DNA of 64,000 nt from Desulfobulbaceae bacterium (GTDB lineage: Bacteria; Desulfobacterota; Desulfobulbia; Desulfobulbales; Desulfocapsaceae). Under the pieces are notes generated by a model. That model was not told the DNA's origin and ran no database searches. It saw only the letters and a program-made list of their open reading frames with translations. The position numbers and the translations under genes are program-made. Below are positions 46,001 to 53,086 of this stretch, one piece after another; position 1 is the stretch's first letter; every line of letters starts with the position of its first letter. The stretch covers positions 1-64,000 of the forward strand of contig WSXV01000012.1 in NCBI GenBank assembly GCA_009773475.1. Direction: 5' to 3'.

Positions 46001-47164
46001 CCGAGCAATAATGACGCGAAGGCATTTATGGGAATCACCCAGGCTGGGCCGGGCTCCCTGCTTATCCAGGCCGGGAATAATCTTGACCTTGCGAACTCCT
46101 CCGGAGTCCAGACCATCGGCAGCAGCCTGAATTCAGCCCTGCAGGATCCCAACATCCCGCTGGATGCCAATGGCCGGGTCAAGGGAAGTGATCTCACCGT
46201 GATCGTCGGCTATGACATCCGTCCAACGGCCGGAGAAACGGCGGACTTCCTCAACCAGCTGAAAGAGGGGGCCCGCGAGGTGTCCGCCTTGATTGCTGCG
46301 GGGAAAGAGAGCGAGGCGGCGATCCTGAAAGAGAAAATCCGGGCGGAGATCTTTTCGCCCTTCCTTTATGACCACCGCTCGGGAACCGGCGACCTCAATA
46401 TGACCACCTCTTCCCTGCAAACCATCTCCGGGAAGGATGCGATCAACATCTTTGCCAATGGTGACGTCAATGTTGGTGTCACCACCATCGCCTCCGCCGA
46501 TTCAACCACCGTTGTCGGCGACAAGGAAACCGGCATCTTCACCGCCGGCGGGGGGGCCATCAATCTTATTGCCGGACAGGATGTCAACGTCAACGAGAGC
46601 CGGGTCATGACCTTTCTCGGGGGCGATATCGTCGTCCTCAGTGATGAGGGAGATATCAATGCCGGACGCGGTTCCAAGGCCAAGGTCACTGCCGCCGAAC
46701 CCCAAATAGTCACTGATCCGGAAACAGGTGCAAAATCCGTTATCTTTTCACCACCGGCCGTGGGCAGCGGTCTCCGCACCTTGGCCTATGACCCGGACGG
46801 CACCGGCCCGCGCGTAACCCCGGAACCAGGGGACATGTATGTGGTCGCCTGGGATGGTGTGGTTGACGCCGGCGAGGCAGGCATCGAGGGCGGCCGCCTG
46901 TATCTGGCCGCGACCCAGGTGCTGAACTCCCAGAATATCAGCGTTGGCGCTGGTTCTGTGGGGGTTCCAGCCACCTCGGGCGCCCCGGTCAGTCTGGGAG
47001 CGCTTAGCGGTGACTCCATGGCAGCCACCGAATCGACGACCTCCGACATCGCAAAGAATACCGCTGGAGCGGGAGACAGAATGGCCGATACCGCCAAAAA
47101 GATTGCCGACACCATCAGCCAGCTCCGCTTCTTCGTGGTGAAGTTTTTGGGATTTATAGAATAG
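37094..47164 (+). CDS. giant two-partner secretion exoprotein (TpsA, FHA-like adhesin)
   Basis: The chosen ATG has aggag at eight bases; a GTG two codons earlier is less likely. The 3,356-residue product has a signal peptide (about 1-31) and an N-terminal TPS secretion domain (about 35-290) with the family motifs ITQNKPKAVIHWQTFNIG and INQNGIFFGPTAQVNV. A very long repetitive right-handed beta-helix of the haemagglutinin type follows (many G-x-I/L-x-V/I-x-A-G-x-D/N-I segments), and a C-terminal region that resembles the DUF3739 tail ends in KFLGFIE. It would be exported by TpsB and act at the surface as an adhesin or other large effector. It has almost no cysteines after the signal peptide. 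Confidence 0.93.
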   Translation: MKKKYLGLKQQFLLLSLCSGSLMASPCQSAPTIPGFIGNTADVLPPIPVTALPTGGTAIRGIDSIREINPAQMEITQNKPKAVIHWQTFNIGEKASVNFNQQGNAGWAALNAIGDASPSQIHGKLTADGAVYLINQNGIFFGPTAQVNVRSLTASSLNLTSSSIIKEFENISVDGLTDNKIQELKESASAFVNGYSNTTAQTITFRNAVGTAGASVENSGSITAADGGQVFLIGGKAVNSGSIKTNNGMVAMAAGDEVILDDLSSNVKRFVLPVVTTSGVTAEVNNSGLLQADEGIVGLYGGIVNQNGRAIATSAISRNGQIELKAHTRVSTGAGSVTATPVTASTERQTPSEDFVGGLITVNAKEFIHQGAISSPGGTVTIKDSLLKNDANTGLVKMERIRLESGSSIDVSGLWVDQTAEDRILEVQLNSDTLKDAYALKDGLLLGETVRIDILNGMPAADISAYLLNRPRSAAELLTEGGSIELDAVQVEIAAGSSIDISGGGYNYSAGDLDLTMVRVGNSIKYLSDLAAGTPVDEVMGSFTRNHERYGIRESWNGLYYGGASPLSASSPAFFQGSNGGRLTITTPYLFMAGILDGWAERGLYQTEVKDKRYANGNILALGRSMPKGGTLAVGGDLTATSAETAAANVVVTHAISMVSTALAAPEEDEWGMSYIPSEIINNAGLSALELHAATTFTVDQGVEVHLAPGGSFNASARQIEVNGSIQAAGGSITLETQSNKTSFTRINNVDNPWSIPLEESLTIGSTAVLDAAGESINNTGGGEMAYGYTKGGTITLSNRSTPSAPTAYENPDHGYDLTVAAGSRLSVQGGYWQNSSGSTKGGDGGSLLISQKITEEALQELPDNLHLTIDGELAGHALLGSNGGSLTIEAHEMTIFPAAGMLNNALDSIVFDDNRFARTGFSSISLSTYGDLTVTSGSHLETSTLRRSEPFSLGTVQPIGLLPVFADFVNALPLEAGDTMIALKAGTIADKDLTIEAGAAISVAPKGKISLTASGLAAIGGTLEAPAGTIEITGQEVTVQGSARLLAQGVNLELPGAVGPNAETNWKMLDGGTVSLDATFGSLAIESGSLIDVSGSPVVSNAIEDNLGDYFHRSEAGSPGSISLAFYDTLTLDGVLTAESSLPGLSGGTLTFKRTHNTEPLAITKSLAQSSQQPGFDDLHFVSVAGIDFSESTVLSSNRRLVLDAPQIISSGGAATLDAPWVQIVNHQTTYTGNLLPATNNPAQVFSVHADFLDITGNVRFNGFSTTSLMAEQAIRLSDWYYGGAQKWSGKLAVSGDLTLQANVVYPTTGSIFSIDSPGLISILPGQDTSASPVFSAGGDLTITGHDIFHAGTIAAPMGKITLKADQGRVLLTPESRLSVSGSENVAYGTILQGIWKILDKAGALATTTKKMTLPEPSINVSGHELLITEGARIEADGGGSVSAYEFLPGFDGTANPLLSKNRLIIVPNGSVSLPELGEIFLEGNAAMGLAEGVYSILPTEYAFLPGALILERGSSGILPGQEALNLLQQPIIAGYEKAFGSTEKPAAMTGYVLRAAADVLTEGNFDRRTELINNGGNITISGDTLIMLGGVSAAGAGNGKDGALTLAGTHINYASVPEGLRALKTMEDIIPAGFIGSAWFDNNLTSGNAALGQLTLGDYDPKTNSGRTKTVTFAPGQTLSGIAHVIIKAKDSITVNENSTIQALATNEEEGILELTTANLITRPGSLLHASDELDLNITAEWDFSGDWIVDDGRIHLISSLFSIGSDSSRDPGTGLFITQDMLNAFTSVKELWIESKTDIRFVDNINLATSGSLLLDSQRLLFKDVDAVSLQPYQVTIDADILRLRNTHDASAAVAAAAVGDHSLRINARELTLGPGTVRVDGFTDVNLTPAGNLFFEGQGEFQAMLPDSGTLTMTAAAFQAAFPQDIEPLAANSFSVSSGSGEVIFQDSGISVPTTSGAPGSLNVTGRSVTMDGALLNFPGGSIALEAKGTGVNDQVLLTNGAQLLARGSMLHHSLGLNDASATVDFQLPGGEVLLTAANGQVVFEDNGNGKNLIDVSATDNQNGGRVTIKAANSLLHSAALTLLGGGGVGGSLDLITRALPELGELATALSAGGFTNELRIQAREDDISLAAGRTLTARSITLAADGVNDASKGKITIAGTVDSSGTTGGEIHLYANQDLTLAAGGRIEAKGTNGDGGEVVLSSDEGFVRTDAGSTIDTTGTGSGIYKDGSVTFRTDLTETSNGGTTSYDVKLDAQGTIHSGEKNLQAVKSYDYVSGTSITSAQLGNISLVDPSTNIAGTWIGDSYRFIAGLSGYKAAGYTLLPEIEIRSIGDLTLAGGFQTGSGATLKGLERWRPDGLPGVLSFRAGGNLNVNTNITDVPTSLNTATVKFRDINPDGKTDSWALNFIAGADLSAADPLSASAAKDLTIGTTGANNVVVYSESGDITLAAGQDIKIMTAGSTPRDYMPGVYVYTLATFDGDIVARAGRDLNLGPVIIDEETSTPGGGILQSAIGDINIATSGDVLLEGNGAIRTTGRMPTWAETDPALIGYHINNNSPNFNANQTSRYRRFWEYRDGGDITMRTGGEVKGTMDAGTNENGSNGWEGAYKDFVNSVKSVDEKGVVSTIYDFQWSANYGNMSSFSNYTLIGTSTIATHGIATMGGGNITIETGENFLAQTGAFGLNNEASLTILARGNLDGRFLAMQGDSLLSTLGSFGTTTIGSQKQAIATSIGIGDVALTVQAMGSTEIGSISNPTLANNFSQYPSASTDLQSRLTYGADSSVDIAAMHGSALLTGTSNYQNFSDRYRVLPGNLSIRAAQDIAFSNEFIMAPSPQGGLTLLAGEDIQGRYAGDPGQMDNSSSLTMSDAGMEQYLIRTDNTSAIIFSLTNNHSNPPLHQNDIIPVHIEAGRDIAKINFTTPKETEIIAGRDLLNITYLGQNLRANDASILSAGRDFIQSEVIGINKPSNNDAKAFMGITQAGPGSLLIQAGNNLDLANSSGVQTIGSSLNSALQDPNIPLDANGRVKGSDLTVIVGYDIRPTAGETADFLNQLKEGAREVSALIAAGKESEAAILKEKIRAEIFSPFLYDHRSGTGDLNMTTSSLQTISGKDAINIFANGDVNVGVTTIASADSTTVVGDKETGIFTAGGGAINLIAGQDVNVNESRVMTFLGGDIVVLSDEGDINAGRGSKAKVTAAEPQIVTDPETGAKSVIFSPPAVGSGLRTLAYDPDGTGPRVTPEPGDMYVVAWDGVVDAGEAGIEGGRLYLAATQVLNSQNISVGAGSVGVPATSGAPVSLGALSGDSMAATESTTSDIAKNTAGAGDRMADTAKKIADTISQLRFFVVKFLGFIE

Positions 47165-47193
47165 GAAAGGCAGGAGACGGGAGGCAGTCCGTT

Positions 47194-47227
47194 GATGGGC
47201 ACGGCCTACCGGCCTTTGCCCATCCTA
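47194..47227. repeat. family C hairpin
   Basis: gatgggca ... tgcccatc with a different loop from the 36831 copy. It lies 30 bases after tpsA. Confidence 0.65.
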
Positions 47228-47269
47228 CATCTTCGAAAATCGGGGACAGAATGGTTTTTTGGCTGGTCT

Positions 47270-47297
47270 CCTGGTTCCCATGCGCCGCATGGGAACG
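47270..47297. repeat. family B hairpin
   Basis: A ggttcccatgcgccgcatgg-type palindrome upstream of the exbB-like gene. Confidence 0.75.
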
Positions 47298-47442
47298 AGA
47301 TTACGCAGATCGGGTTGAAACCCGACCTACTCTTTACCTCCATATAAATATTAGAAATCAGTAAGTTACGATGCAGCATCATGAAAATTGCAATACCACG
47401 GGCCTTGGCTCAGAAACAATTATTTACCCATTGGAGAGAAGG

Positions 47443-49251
47443 ATGATGAAGCAAGAATGGACACGAACGCGTGTCATAGCCAGGGCGATATTCAGCCTTA
47501 TCCTGTTTGTTCTGGTAATGGACGTATCACGAGCCGAGGCCTGGTGGAACAAGGATTGGGAACATCGGCGCAAGGTCACCATTGACAGCAGCACCAGTGG
47601 CGTGGCCAAGGATGGTTTACTGGATCAGGCCCTGCTGGTTCGCATCCATGCCGGTAATTTCAACTTTGCCATGGCCAAACCCGACGGCAGTGATGTCCGG
47701 TTTATCGGATTTGACGACAAGACCATTCTCAAACATCAGATCATCGCCTGGAGCCAGGCGGATGAGATGGCCCTGATCTGGGTCAAAGCTCCGGCGCTCA
47801 CCGGCGATGCGACCAAGGACGGCGCTTTTCTCTACTACGGCAACCCGGAGGCCATCGGCCCGGAAGGGTCAGTGGGAATGACCGGCACCCAGCAGGCCAT
47901 GCTCCTCCATCTCGACGAGACCGAGGGCCTGCCCAAGGATTCAACCATCAACGGCAATAACGCCACCTCCTTCAATGGCGGCATGGCAACACCGGCGGTT
48001 ATCGGCAATGGAGTCTCATTGTTCGGCGGCGGAGAACGGATGAGCCTTGCGGCTTCGCCATCACTGAGCCTGCCCGATGCCCTGACCTTCAGTTGCTGGA
48101 TTCGGGTGAACAGCCCCCAGAAGGACGCCTATATTCTCCATCTGGGTGAGACCTGGGCCGCTGACAAAAAAGGACTGGCCGTGGGAATAAACGGGATGCA
48201 GCTCTTCCTTCGCTCCGGCGATGGGTCCGTCACGGTGGTCACCCCTGAAGACAAGTCCCTGCAACCCGACACCTGGCATCATGTCGCCGCCACCATCGGC
48301 AAAGGCGAGACCGTTCTCTTTATAGACGGCAAGGAAACAGTCCGCGCCGCAGCCCCAAATAATCCCGGCCCCTTTACCGGGGTGATCACCTTCGGCGCTG
48401 ACCCTAACAACGGGCACGCCCTGGCCGCCGATATCGACGAACTGGCAATTGACAATGTAGCTCGTCCCGCAGCCTGGATCGCTGCCGCCTATGCCATTCA
48501 AGGACCCGACAAGGGACTTGTGGCCGTGGGGATTGAAGAGGTGTCCGAATCCGGCGGCATGGTGGCCGAGCAGATGCATCTCATGGGAATTGTTTTTGCC
48601 AACCTCACCCTGGATGCCTACGTCATTCTTGGAATTCTTGTCTTCATGGGCACCTTTGCCGCCTCCGTCTTTGTCTACAAGGCCTACATAATCTGGATGA
48701 GCGGCAAGGACACCAGAGCCTTCCTCAGCTCGTACCGAATCGGCAAGGGTCGGACCTGCGGCACCGATGAGAATTCCTTCGCCAATTCCCCACTCTACCG
48801 GGTGTACAAACAGGGCTGCCAGGAGATGAAGGAGGTTCTCGGCGATATGGATGATGACAGATCGGAGAATGGAGAAAAGTTGTCCCTTGTTGGCGTCCGC
48901 GCCGCCATGGATCGGAGCTACATCCTGGAAAGCAAGAGTCTCAACTCTTGGCTGACCGCCCTCGTCCTCTGCACCTCGGGCGGTCCCTTCCTCGGTCTGC
49001 TTGGTACTGTCTGGGGGGTTATGAACACCTTCGCCGCCATGGCTGCAACCGGTGAGGCCAACATCATGGCCATCGCCCCCGGTGTGGCCTCGGCGCTCAT
49101 CTGCACCGTCACCGGGATGCTGGTCGCCATCCCCTCACTTATGGGCTACAACTTTCTCCTGGTAAAGATCAAGGGGCTCACCATTGATCTAGCCGTCTTT
49201 GTCGATGAGTTCGGCGCCACCCTTGATAAACGCTACGGAGGTCGTGAATGA
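47443..49251 (+). CDS. ExbB/TolQ-type proton channel protein with DUF2341 and LamG-like ectodomains
   Basis: The frame starts at 47371, but the ggagag ribosome binding site precedes the ATG at 47443, giving 602 residues. A signal peptide (about 1-33) is followed by a DUF2341-like domain (AWWNKDWEHRRKVTIDSS, 34-135), a concanavalin/LamG-like domain (about 155-350, WHHVAATIGKGETVLFIDG) and the ExbB/MotA core (380-600) with its three helices, including GPFLGLLGTVWGVMNTF. Ordinary ExbB is about 240 residues; the extra ectodomain would face the periplasm and may sense or bind polysaccharide. The stop overlaps exbD by four bases. Confidence 0.9.
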   Translation: MMKQEWTRTRVIARAIFSLILFVLVMDVSRAEAWWNKDWEHRRKVTIDSSTSGVAKDGLLDQALLVRIHAGNFNFAMAKPDGSDVRFIGFDDKTILKHQIIAWSQADEMALIWVKAPALTGDATKDGAFLYYGNPEAIGPEGSVGMTGTQQAMLLHLDETEGLPKDSTINGNNATSFNGGMATPAVIGNGVSLFGGGERMSLAASPSLSLPDALTFSCWIRVNSPQKDAYILHLGETWAADKKGLAVGINGMQLFLRSGDGSVTVVTPEDKSLQPDTWHHVAATIGKGETVLFIDGKETVRAAAPNNPGPFTGVITFGADPNNGHALAADIDELAIDNVARPAAWIAAAYAIQGPDKGLVAVGIEEVSESGGMVAEQMHLMGIVFANLTLDAYVILGILVFMGTFAASVFVYKAYIIWMSGKDTRAFLSSYRIGKGRTCGTDENSFANSPLYRVYKQGCQEMKEVLGDMDDDRSENGEKLSLVGVRAAMDRSYILESKSLNSWLTALVLCTSGGPFLGLLGTVWGVMNTFAAMAATGEANIMAIAPGVASALICTVTGMLVAIPSLMGYNFLLVKIKGLTIDLAVFVDEFGATLDKRYGGRE

Positions 49252-49655
49252 AACGCGACATCTTTGATGAAAAGGTGCATGACGAGATCAACGTCACCCC
49301 CATGCTTGACCTTGCCTGGTGCCTGCTCCTGGTCTTTATCATCGCCGTTACCGCCTCGGTACAGGGGATTCAGGTCAATCTCCCCAAGGCAAGCGGGGCT
49401 CCATCTCTGTCCAAGCCGAAGACCAAGGCCATCTCCATTCAGGATAACGGCCAGATCTATATCGATGCCTATCCGGTATCCATGGCCCAGCTTGAGTCCA
49501 GCCTCCGCCAGTACAAGGCCGCCGACCCCGATCTGCCGGTGATCGTCAAGGGCGATGGCAAGGTGACCTACCAGACGGTCATTGAGGTGCTGGACCTGCT
49601 CCAGCGCCTGGACATCACCCAGCTGGGACTGGTGACTCAGAGACTGGTGAAATAA
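49248..49655 (+). CDS. exbD: ExbD/TolR-type biopolymer transport protein
   Basis: This 135-residue protein has a short cytoplasmic N-terminus, one membrane helix with the proton-path Asp (INVTPMLDLAWCLLLVFII, Asp21) and a periplasmic TolR/ExbD domain (YIDAYPVSM ... VIEVLDLLQRLDITQLGLVT). It works with the ExbB-like protein to turn proton flow into movement of TonB. Translation is coupled to the gene before it (ATGA). A run of repeats separates it from tonB. Confidence 0.93.
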   Translation: MKRDIFDEKVHDEINVTPMLDLAWCLLLVFIIAVTASVQGIQVNLPKASGAPSLSKPKTKAISIQDNGQIYIDAYPVSMAQLESSLRQYKAADPDLPVIVKGDGKVTYQTVIEVLDLLQRLDITQLGLVTQRLVK

Positions 49656-49677
49656 TGATGGTGTCGCAGACAGAGTT

Positions 49678-49723
49678 GATGGGCAGGTAAGCGAAGACTC
49701 CGAAGTGGTAGCGTGCCCATCAT
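49678..49723. repeat. family C hairpin, long-loop copy
   Basis: gatgggca ... tgcccatc with a 30-base loop, 23 bases after exbD. Confidence 0.65.
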
Positions 49724-49761
49724 CCTTACTACAACCTTCTTTGGTGAAAAAACACCATATA

Positions 49762-49792
49762 GGATGGGCAAAGCGGTAGCGTGCCCATCATC
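49762..49792. repeat. family C hairpin
   Basis: ggatgggcaaagcggtagcg-type palindrome, close to the copy at 49678-49723, between exbD and tonB. Confidence 0.7.
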
Positions 49793-49827
49793 CTTACCCC
49801 GACAAACGGGATTTATCAATAATCGGC

Positions 49828-50541
49828 ATGAAGAACGACATGACCCAGGAACCTGAGAAACACAAAGGAGACGCGCACTGGCTGAGCCGCCGTCTCGTCT
49901 GGATAGCAGGGGCCGTGGCCCTGATCATCTTAATTTTTATCATCATCCAGATCGTTAAATTCATGATGCATTCCAACGCGGCCCCGCCCAAGCGCCAGGT
50001 CCAGCAGATTACCCTGGTTAAACCGCCGCCTCCTGTTGTCAAGGAAAAGCCGCCGGAGATCAAACAGGAACCGGAAAAGGTCCAGGAAAAAGTCGAGATT
50101 GAAAAACCTCAGGAGATTGATAAACCCCAGGACAACGAACCACCGCCAGCCGGCGATCTGGGCGTTGATGGGGATGCCACCGGCAGCGGCGATGGCTTCG
50201 GCCTGCAGGCAAGAAAAGGAGGCGCCTCTCTCGTGGGCGGGATGAACGGCAGTGGCGGCAGCATCTACGGCTGGTACACCAACCGTTATGCCACTGAAAT
50301 CCAAAAGTATTTTAACGAGATCGTCAGCCAGATGGGCGGCATTAAAGGCTCCGGGCTGAAGACCATTATCCGGGTCGATGTTGATGATAACGGCGCCATT
50401 CGGGGGGTTATCATCGGCTCATCGGGTGACCCGAAGATGGATGAAGCGGTCCTTCAGGCCATTAATAAGGTGAGCCTGAAAGAACCACCGCCCGCTGGCA
50501 TGCCCCGCGCCATGAAAATGGGAATCATGTCCCAGGGATAA
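49828..50541 (+). CDS. tonB: TonB-like energy transducer
   Basis: This 237-residue protein has one N-terminal helix (about 25-46), a Pro/Lys/Glu-rich spacer (VKPPPPVVKEKPPEIKQEP) that can cross the periplasm and a C-terminal TonB-like domain (about 150-230; IRVDVDDNGAIRGVIIGSSG). It would carry energy from the ExbB-ExbD complex to an outer-membrane partner. The obvious candidates here are TpsB, TpsA and the Porin_5 protein; none shows a TonB box I could identify. The ATG has only a weak ribosome binding site. Confidence 0.85.
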   Translation: MKNDMTQEPEKHKGDAHWLSRRLVWIAGAVALIILIFIIIQIVKFMMHSNAAPPKRQVQQITLVKPPPPVVKEKPPEIKQEPEKVQEKVEIEKPQEIDKPQDNEPPPAGDLGVDGDATGSGDGFGLQARKGGASLVGGMNGSGGSIYGWYTNRYATEIQKYFNEIVSQMGGIKGSGLKTIIRVDVDDNGAIRGVIIGSSGDPKMDEAVLQAINKVSLKEPPPAGMPRAMKMGIMSQG

Positions 50542-50632
50542 GAGATGAAATTAGGCTGAAGTCGTAGGGTGCGTTCCACGCACCATTGACATATTATTCA
50601 ATTTCCAGATCAAAAGTGAATTTTAAAAATTC

Positions 50633-50742
50633 CCTCCCCCTTGGCGGGGGAGGGTCAGGGTGGGGGGGGCTGCCATGAAATTGCCTCATGGCAAAATCAC
50701 CCACCCCCAACCCCATCCCGTCACGGGAGGGGGCTTTTTGGC
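50633..50742. repeat. diverged family A-like double hairpin
   Basis: Two C/G-rich stems (tcccccttggcgggggagg; atcccgtcacgggagggg) with a ccatgaaattgcctcatgg hairpin between them. It resembles family A in layout more than in sequence. Upstream, at 50564-50583, is a small ggtgcgttccacgcacc palindrome. Confidence 0.5.
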
Positions 50743-50774
50743 GTCTTTATTAGATTTTACAGGAGAACTATTCG

Positions 50775-52352
50775 ATGTTCATGATACGGAAAACAACCTT
50801 CCCCGGATGTGCTATCCGGGCAGTAGTAGGCGGCCTATTTTTTACCAGTTTGGCCATGACCGGATCAGCCCGGGCCGCAGATACCACCGAAGAGCTGATC
50901 AAGCTGATGCACAGCAAGGGGATGCTGACCCCGGCAGAGACCTCCGCCTTTCTTGAAAAGCACCAGATGGAAAAGGCGGCATCATCGTCTACATCTGCTG
51001 GAAAGCCCATGACGGTGGTGCCTGGAGGGGAGCGCTATCTCCAGACCATCAGCGATAACGTGGCCCGCGACATCAAGGACAACGTCAAGCAGGAGGTGAA
51101 GAACGAACTGCGGGACGAAATCGCCAGAGATATCAAAATCGATGCCCACACCGCCTCGGTGCCGGACTGGACCAAACGCATCCGTTTCGGCGGCGATATG
51201 CGGATGCGCCATCAGTCGGAATATTATGACCCGGCCAACAGCACCTTTGTCAAGCCCGACAAACCCACTGAGCTGCTCAATTCCACCGTCGATCGTTCGC
51301 GTGAGCGCTATCGTATTCGGGTGGGGGCCAAGCTCAAGGTCAACGAACAGATGGAAGGCGAATTCAGGATCGCCACCGGCAACGAATCCGATCCGGTTTC
51401 CACCAACGACACCCTGGGCGACACTTTCAACAAGGATACCGTCACCCTGGATCTTGGCTATGTGCGCTGGAAGCCCTTTGCCCAATCCTCCACCTGGACC
51501 GGCAATGCCGCCCTCACCCTGGGCCGCATGCCCAACCCCTTCTTCTCCACTGATCTGGTCTGGGACAAGGACGTCAATCCGGAAGGCGCAGCGATGAACC
51601 TGATGATTCCCATGGGCCCACGCTTTAAGGGCCATCTGACCGCCGCCGCCTTTTCCATCCAGGAAGTCGAGTGGTCGCAGCAGGACAAGTGGCTCTATGG
51701 TGGTCAGGTCGGGCTGGAATACTCCCCCCGCACCACCCTCAACGCCCAGATCTACGCCGCCTATTATGATTACCGCAATATCGAAGGAGAGATGAACGAG
51801 CCAAACCTCACCCTCAACGACTTCACCGCCCCCGCCTTCATTCAAAAGGGCAACTCCATCTTCGACATCAATCCGCTCACCGGTAATTCCAATTACAAGG
51901 CGGCGCTGGCCATGGACTACAACCAGTTCAACCTCACCGCCATGGTTGATGTGGGCATCTTTGAACCCATCCATGTCGTCTTCCTTGCTGACTATGTGGA
52001 AAACCTGGGCTACGATGACACCGCCATCTACGAGCGCACCGGCGTGCATGTCGAAGAGCAGACAAGCGGCTACCAGTATGGGATTGCCGTTGGCTACCCC
52101 ACCGTCCAGGAGCTCTGGGACTGGAGGCTGTCTCTTTATTACAAATACCTCGAATCCGACGCCGTCCTCGACGCCTTCACCGACTCCGACTTCCATGGCG
52201 GCGGCACCAACGCCAAGGGCTGGATCCTCGGGGGTGATCTCGGGGTCTATAAAAATACCTGGCTTGCGACACGATGGCTCTCCACCACTGAGATCGACGG
52301 CCCGCCTTTTGCCATCGACACCCTGCAGATAGACCTCAATGTCAAATTCTAA
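50775..52352 (+). CDS. putative outer-membrane porin (Porin_5/DUF-type) with N-terminal helical region
   Basis: This 525-residue protein has a signal peptide (about 1-35), a helical periplasmic stretch (about 36-130, including EVKNELRDEIARDIKID) that could form a coiled coil, then a beta-barrel of alternating aromatic and polar residues (RIRFGGDMRMRHQSEYYD ... QIDLNVKF) ending in Phe. The layout matches the putative porin family PF16930. The last three genes follow within ten bases, so it belongs to this operon. What it transports is unknown. Confidence 0.85.
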   Translation: MFMIRKTTFPGCAIRAVVGGLFFTSLAMTGSARAADTTEELIKLMHSKGMLTPAETSAFLEKHQMEKAASSSTSAGKPMTVVPGGERYLQTISDNVARDIKDNVKQEVKNELRDEIARDIKIDAHTASVPDWTKRIRFGGDMRMRHQSEYYDPANSTFVKPDKPTELLNSTVDRSRERYRIRVGAKLKVNEQMEGEFRIATGNESDPVSTNDTLGDTFNKDTVTLDLGYVRWKPFAQSSTWTGNAALTLGRMPNPFFSTDLVWDKDVNPEGAAMNLMIPMGPRFKGHLTAAAFSIQEVEWSQQDKWLYGGQVGLEYSPRTTLNAQIYAAYYDYRNIEGEMNEPNLTLNDFTAPAFIQKGNSIFDINPLTGNSNYKAALAMDYNQFNLTAMVDVGIFEPIHVVFLADYVENLGYDDTAIYERTGVHVEEQTSGYQYGIAVGYPTVQELWDWRLSLYYKYLESDAVLDAFTDSDFHGGGTNAKGWILGGDLGVYKNTWLATRWLSTTEIDGPPFAIDTLQIDLNVKF

Positions 52353-52360
52353 GAAACGTC

Positions 52361-53086
52361 ATGCAATTACAAAAAGATAAGAAATCTCTTCTGACCTATG
52401 GTGCTTTTGCGATTCTCCTGCTGAGTTTGGGGTATCTGGGCTTTGCTCACCGTTCTGTTATCAAGGAACGGAACGGGCTGCTGGTTGAACGCGCCACTCT
52501 GGAACAGAAAGTCACCATGCTGAAAAAGAGTTTCACCGAACAAAAGGCGCAGGCGGAAAGCTCCATGCGGGCGCGACAGGCAGCCGAGGCCAAGATGGGC
52601 AAGGCGAATCAGCTTCTCACCGAACAGGAGACCCAGGTCAAGGAGCTCCAGGCCAAAGTTGAAACCCTGGAGGCACAATGGGAGAAACGGAGCGAATCCG
52701 ACAAAGAGCAGCAGGAACAGGTTCGGCTGGCCATTGATCAATGGAAGGCCAAGGTGGAAGAACTCCAGACCACCATTGCCACCGGCCAGACAAAAATACG
52801 GGCCCAGGAAACCCGGATTAATGATTTGGAGAGCCTCGCCGCCACCACCAAGGCGGCCCTCGACAACGAATCGGTTCAGCATAAGGGCTGCCGTGAAAAG
52901 AACGGGAAGCTTGCCGCACTCTCCGAGGAACTTACAAAAAGTTACCAAAAGAAGGGAGTGGTGGATGTCCTGAGCTCCAATGAACCGCTTACCCAGTTGA
53001 AGAAAGTTGAGATGGAAAAACTGATGCAGGAATATCTGGACCGCGTTGACGCGGAAGTCCTCCCAAAATCGGGAGTTGAGCGATAA
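52361..53086 (+). CDS. membrane-anchored coiled-coil protein
   Basis: This 241-residue protein has one N-terminal membrane helix (about residues 10-30, YGAFAILLLSLGYLGFA) and a long, heptad-rich coiled coil (about 35-190) rich in Gln, Glu, Lys and Ala, with a short C-terminal domain. It would span part of the periplasm. It has no known family name. It begins eight bases after the porin stop and its stop overlaps the next ATG, so the three proteins probably assemble together. Confidence 0.8.
   Translation: MQLQKDKKSLLTYGAFAILLLSLGYLGFAHRSVIKERNGLLVERATLEQKVTMLKKSFTEQKAQAESSMRARQAAEAKMGKANQLLTEQETQVKELQAKVETLEAQWEKRSESDKEQQEQVRLAIDQWKAKVEELQTTIATGQTKIRAQETRINDLESLAATTKAALDNESVQHKGCREKNGKLAALSEELTKSYQKKGVVDVLSSNEPLTQLKKVEMEKLMQEYLDRVDAEVLPKSGVER

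Noticed and set aside
50982-52196. 404-codon minus-strand frame opposite the porin gene
   Set aside because: Antisense shadow of a GC-rich beta-barrel gene with Val/Gly/His-rich composition.
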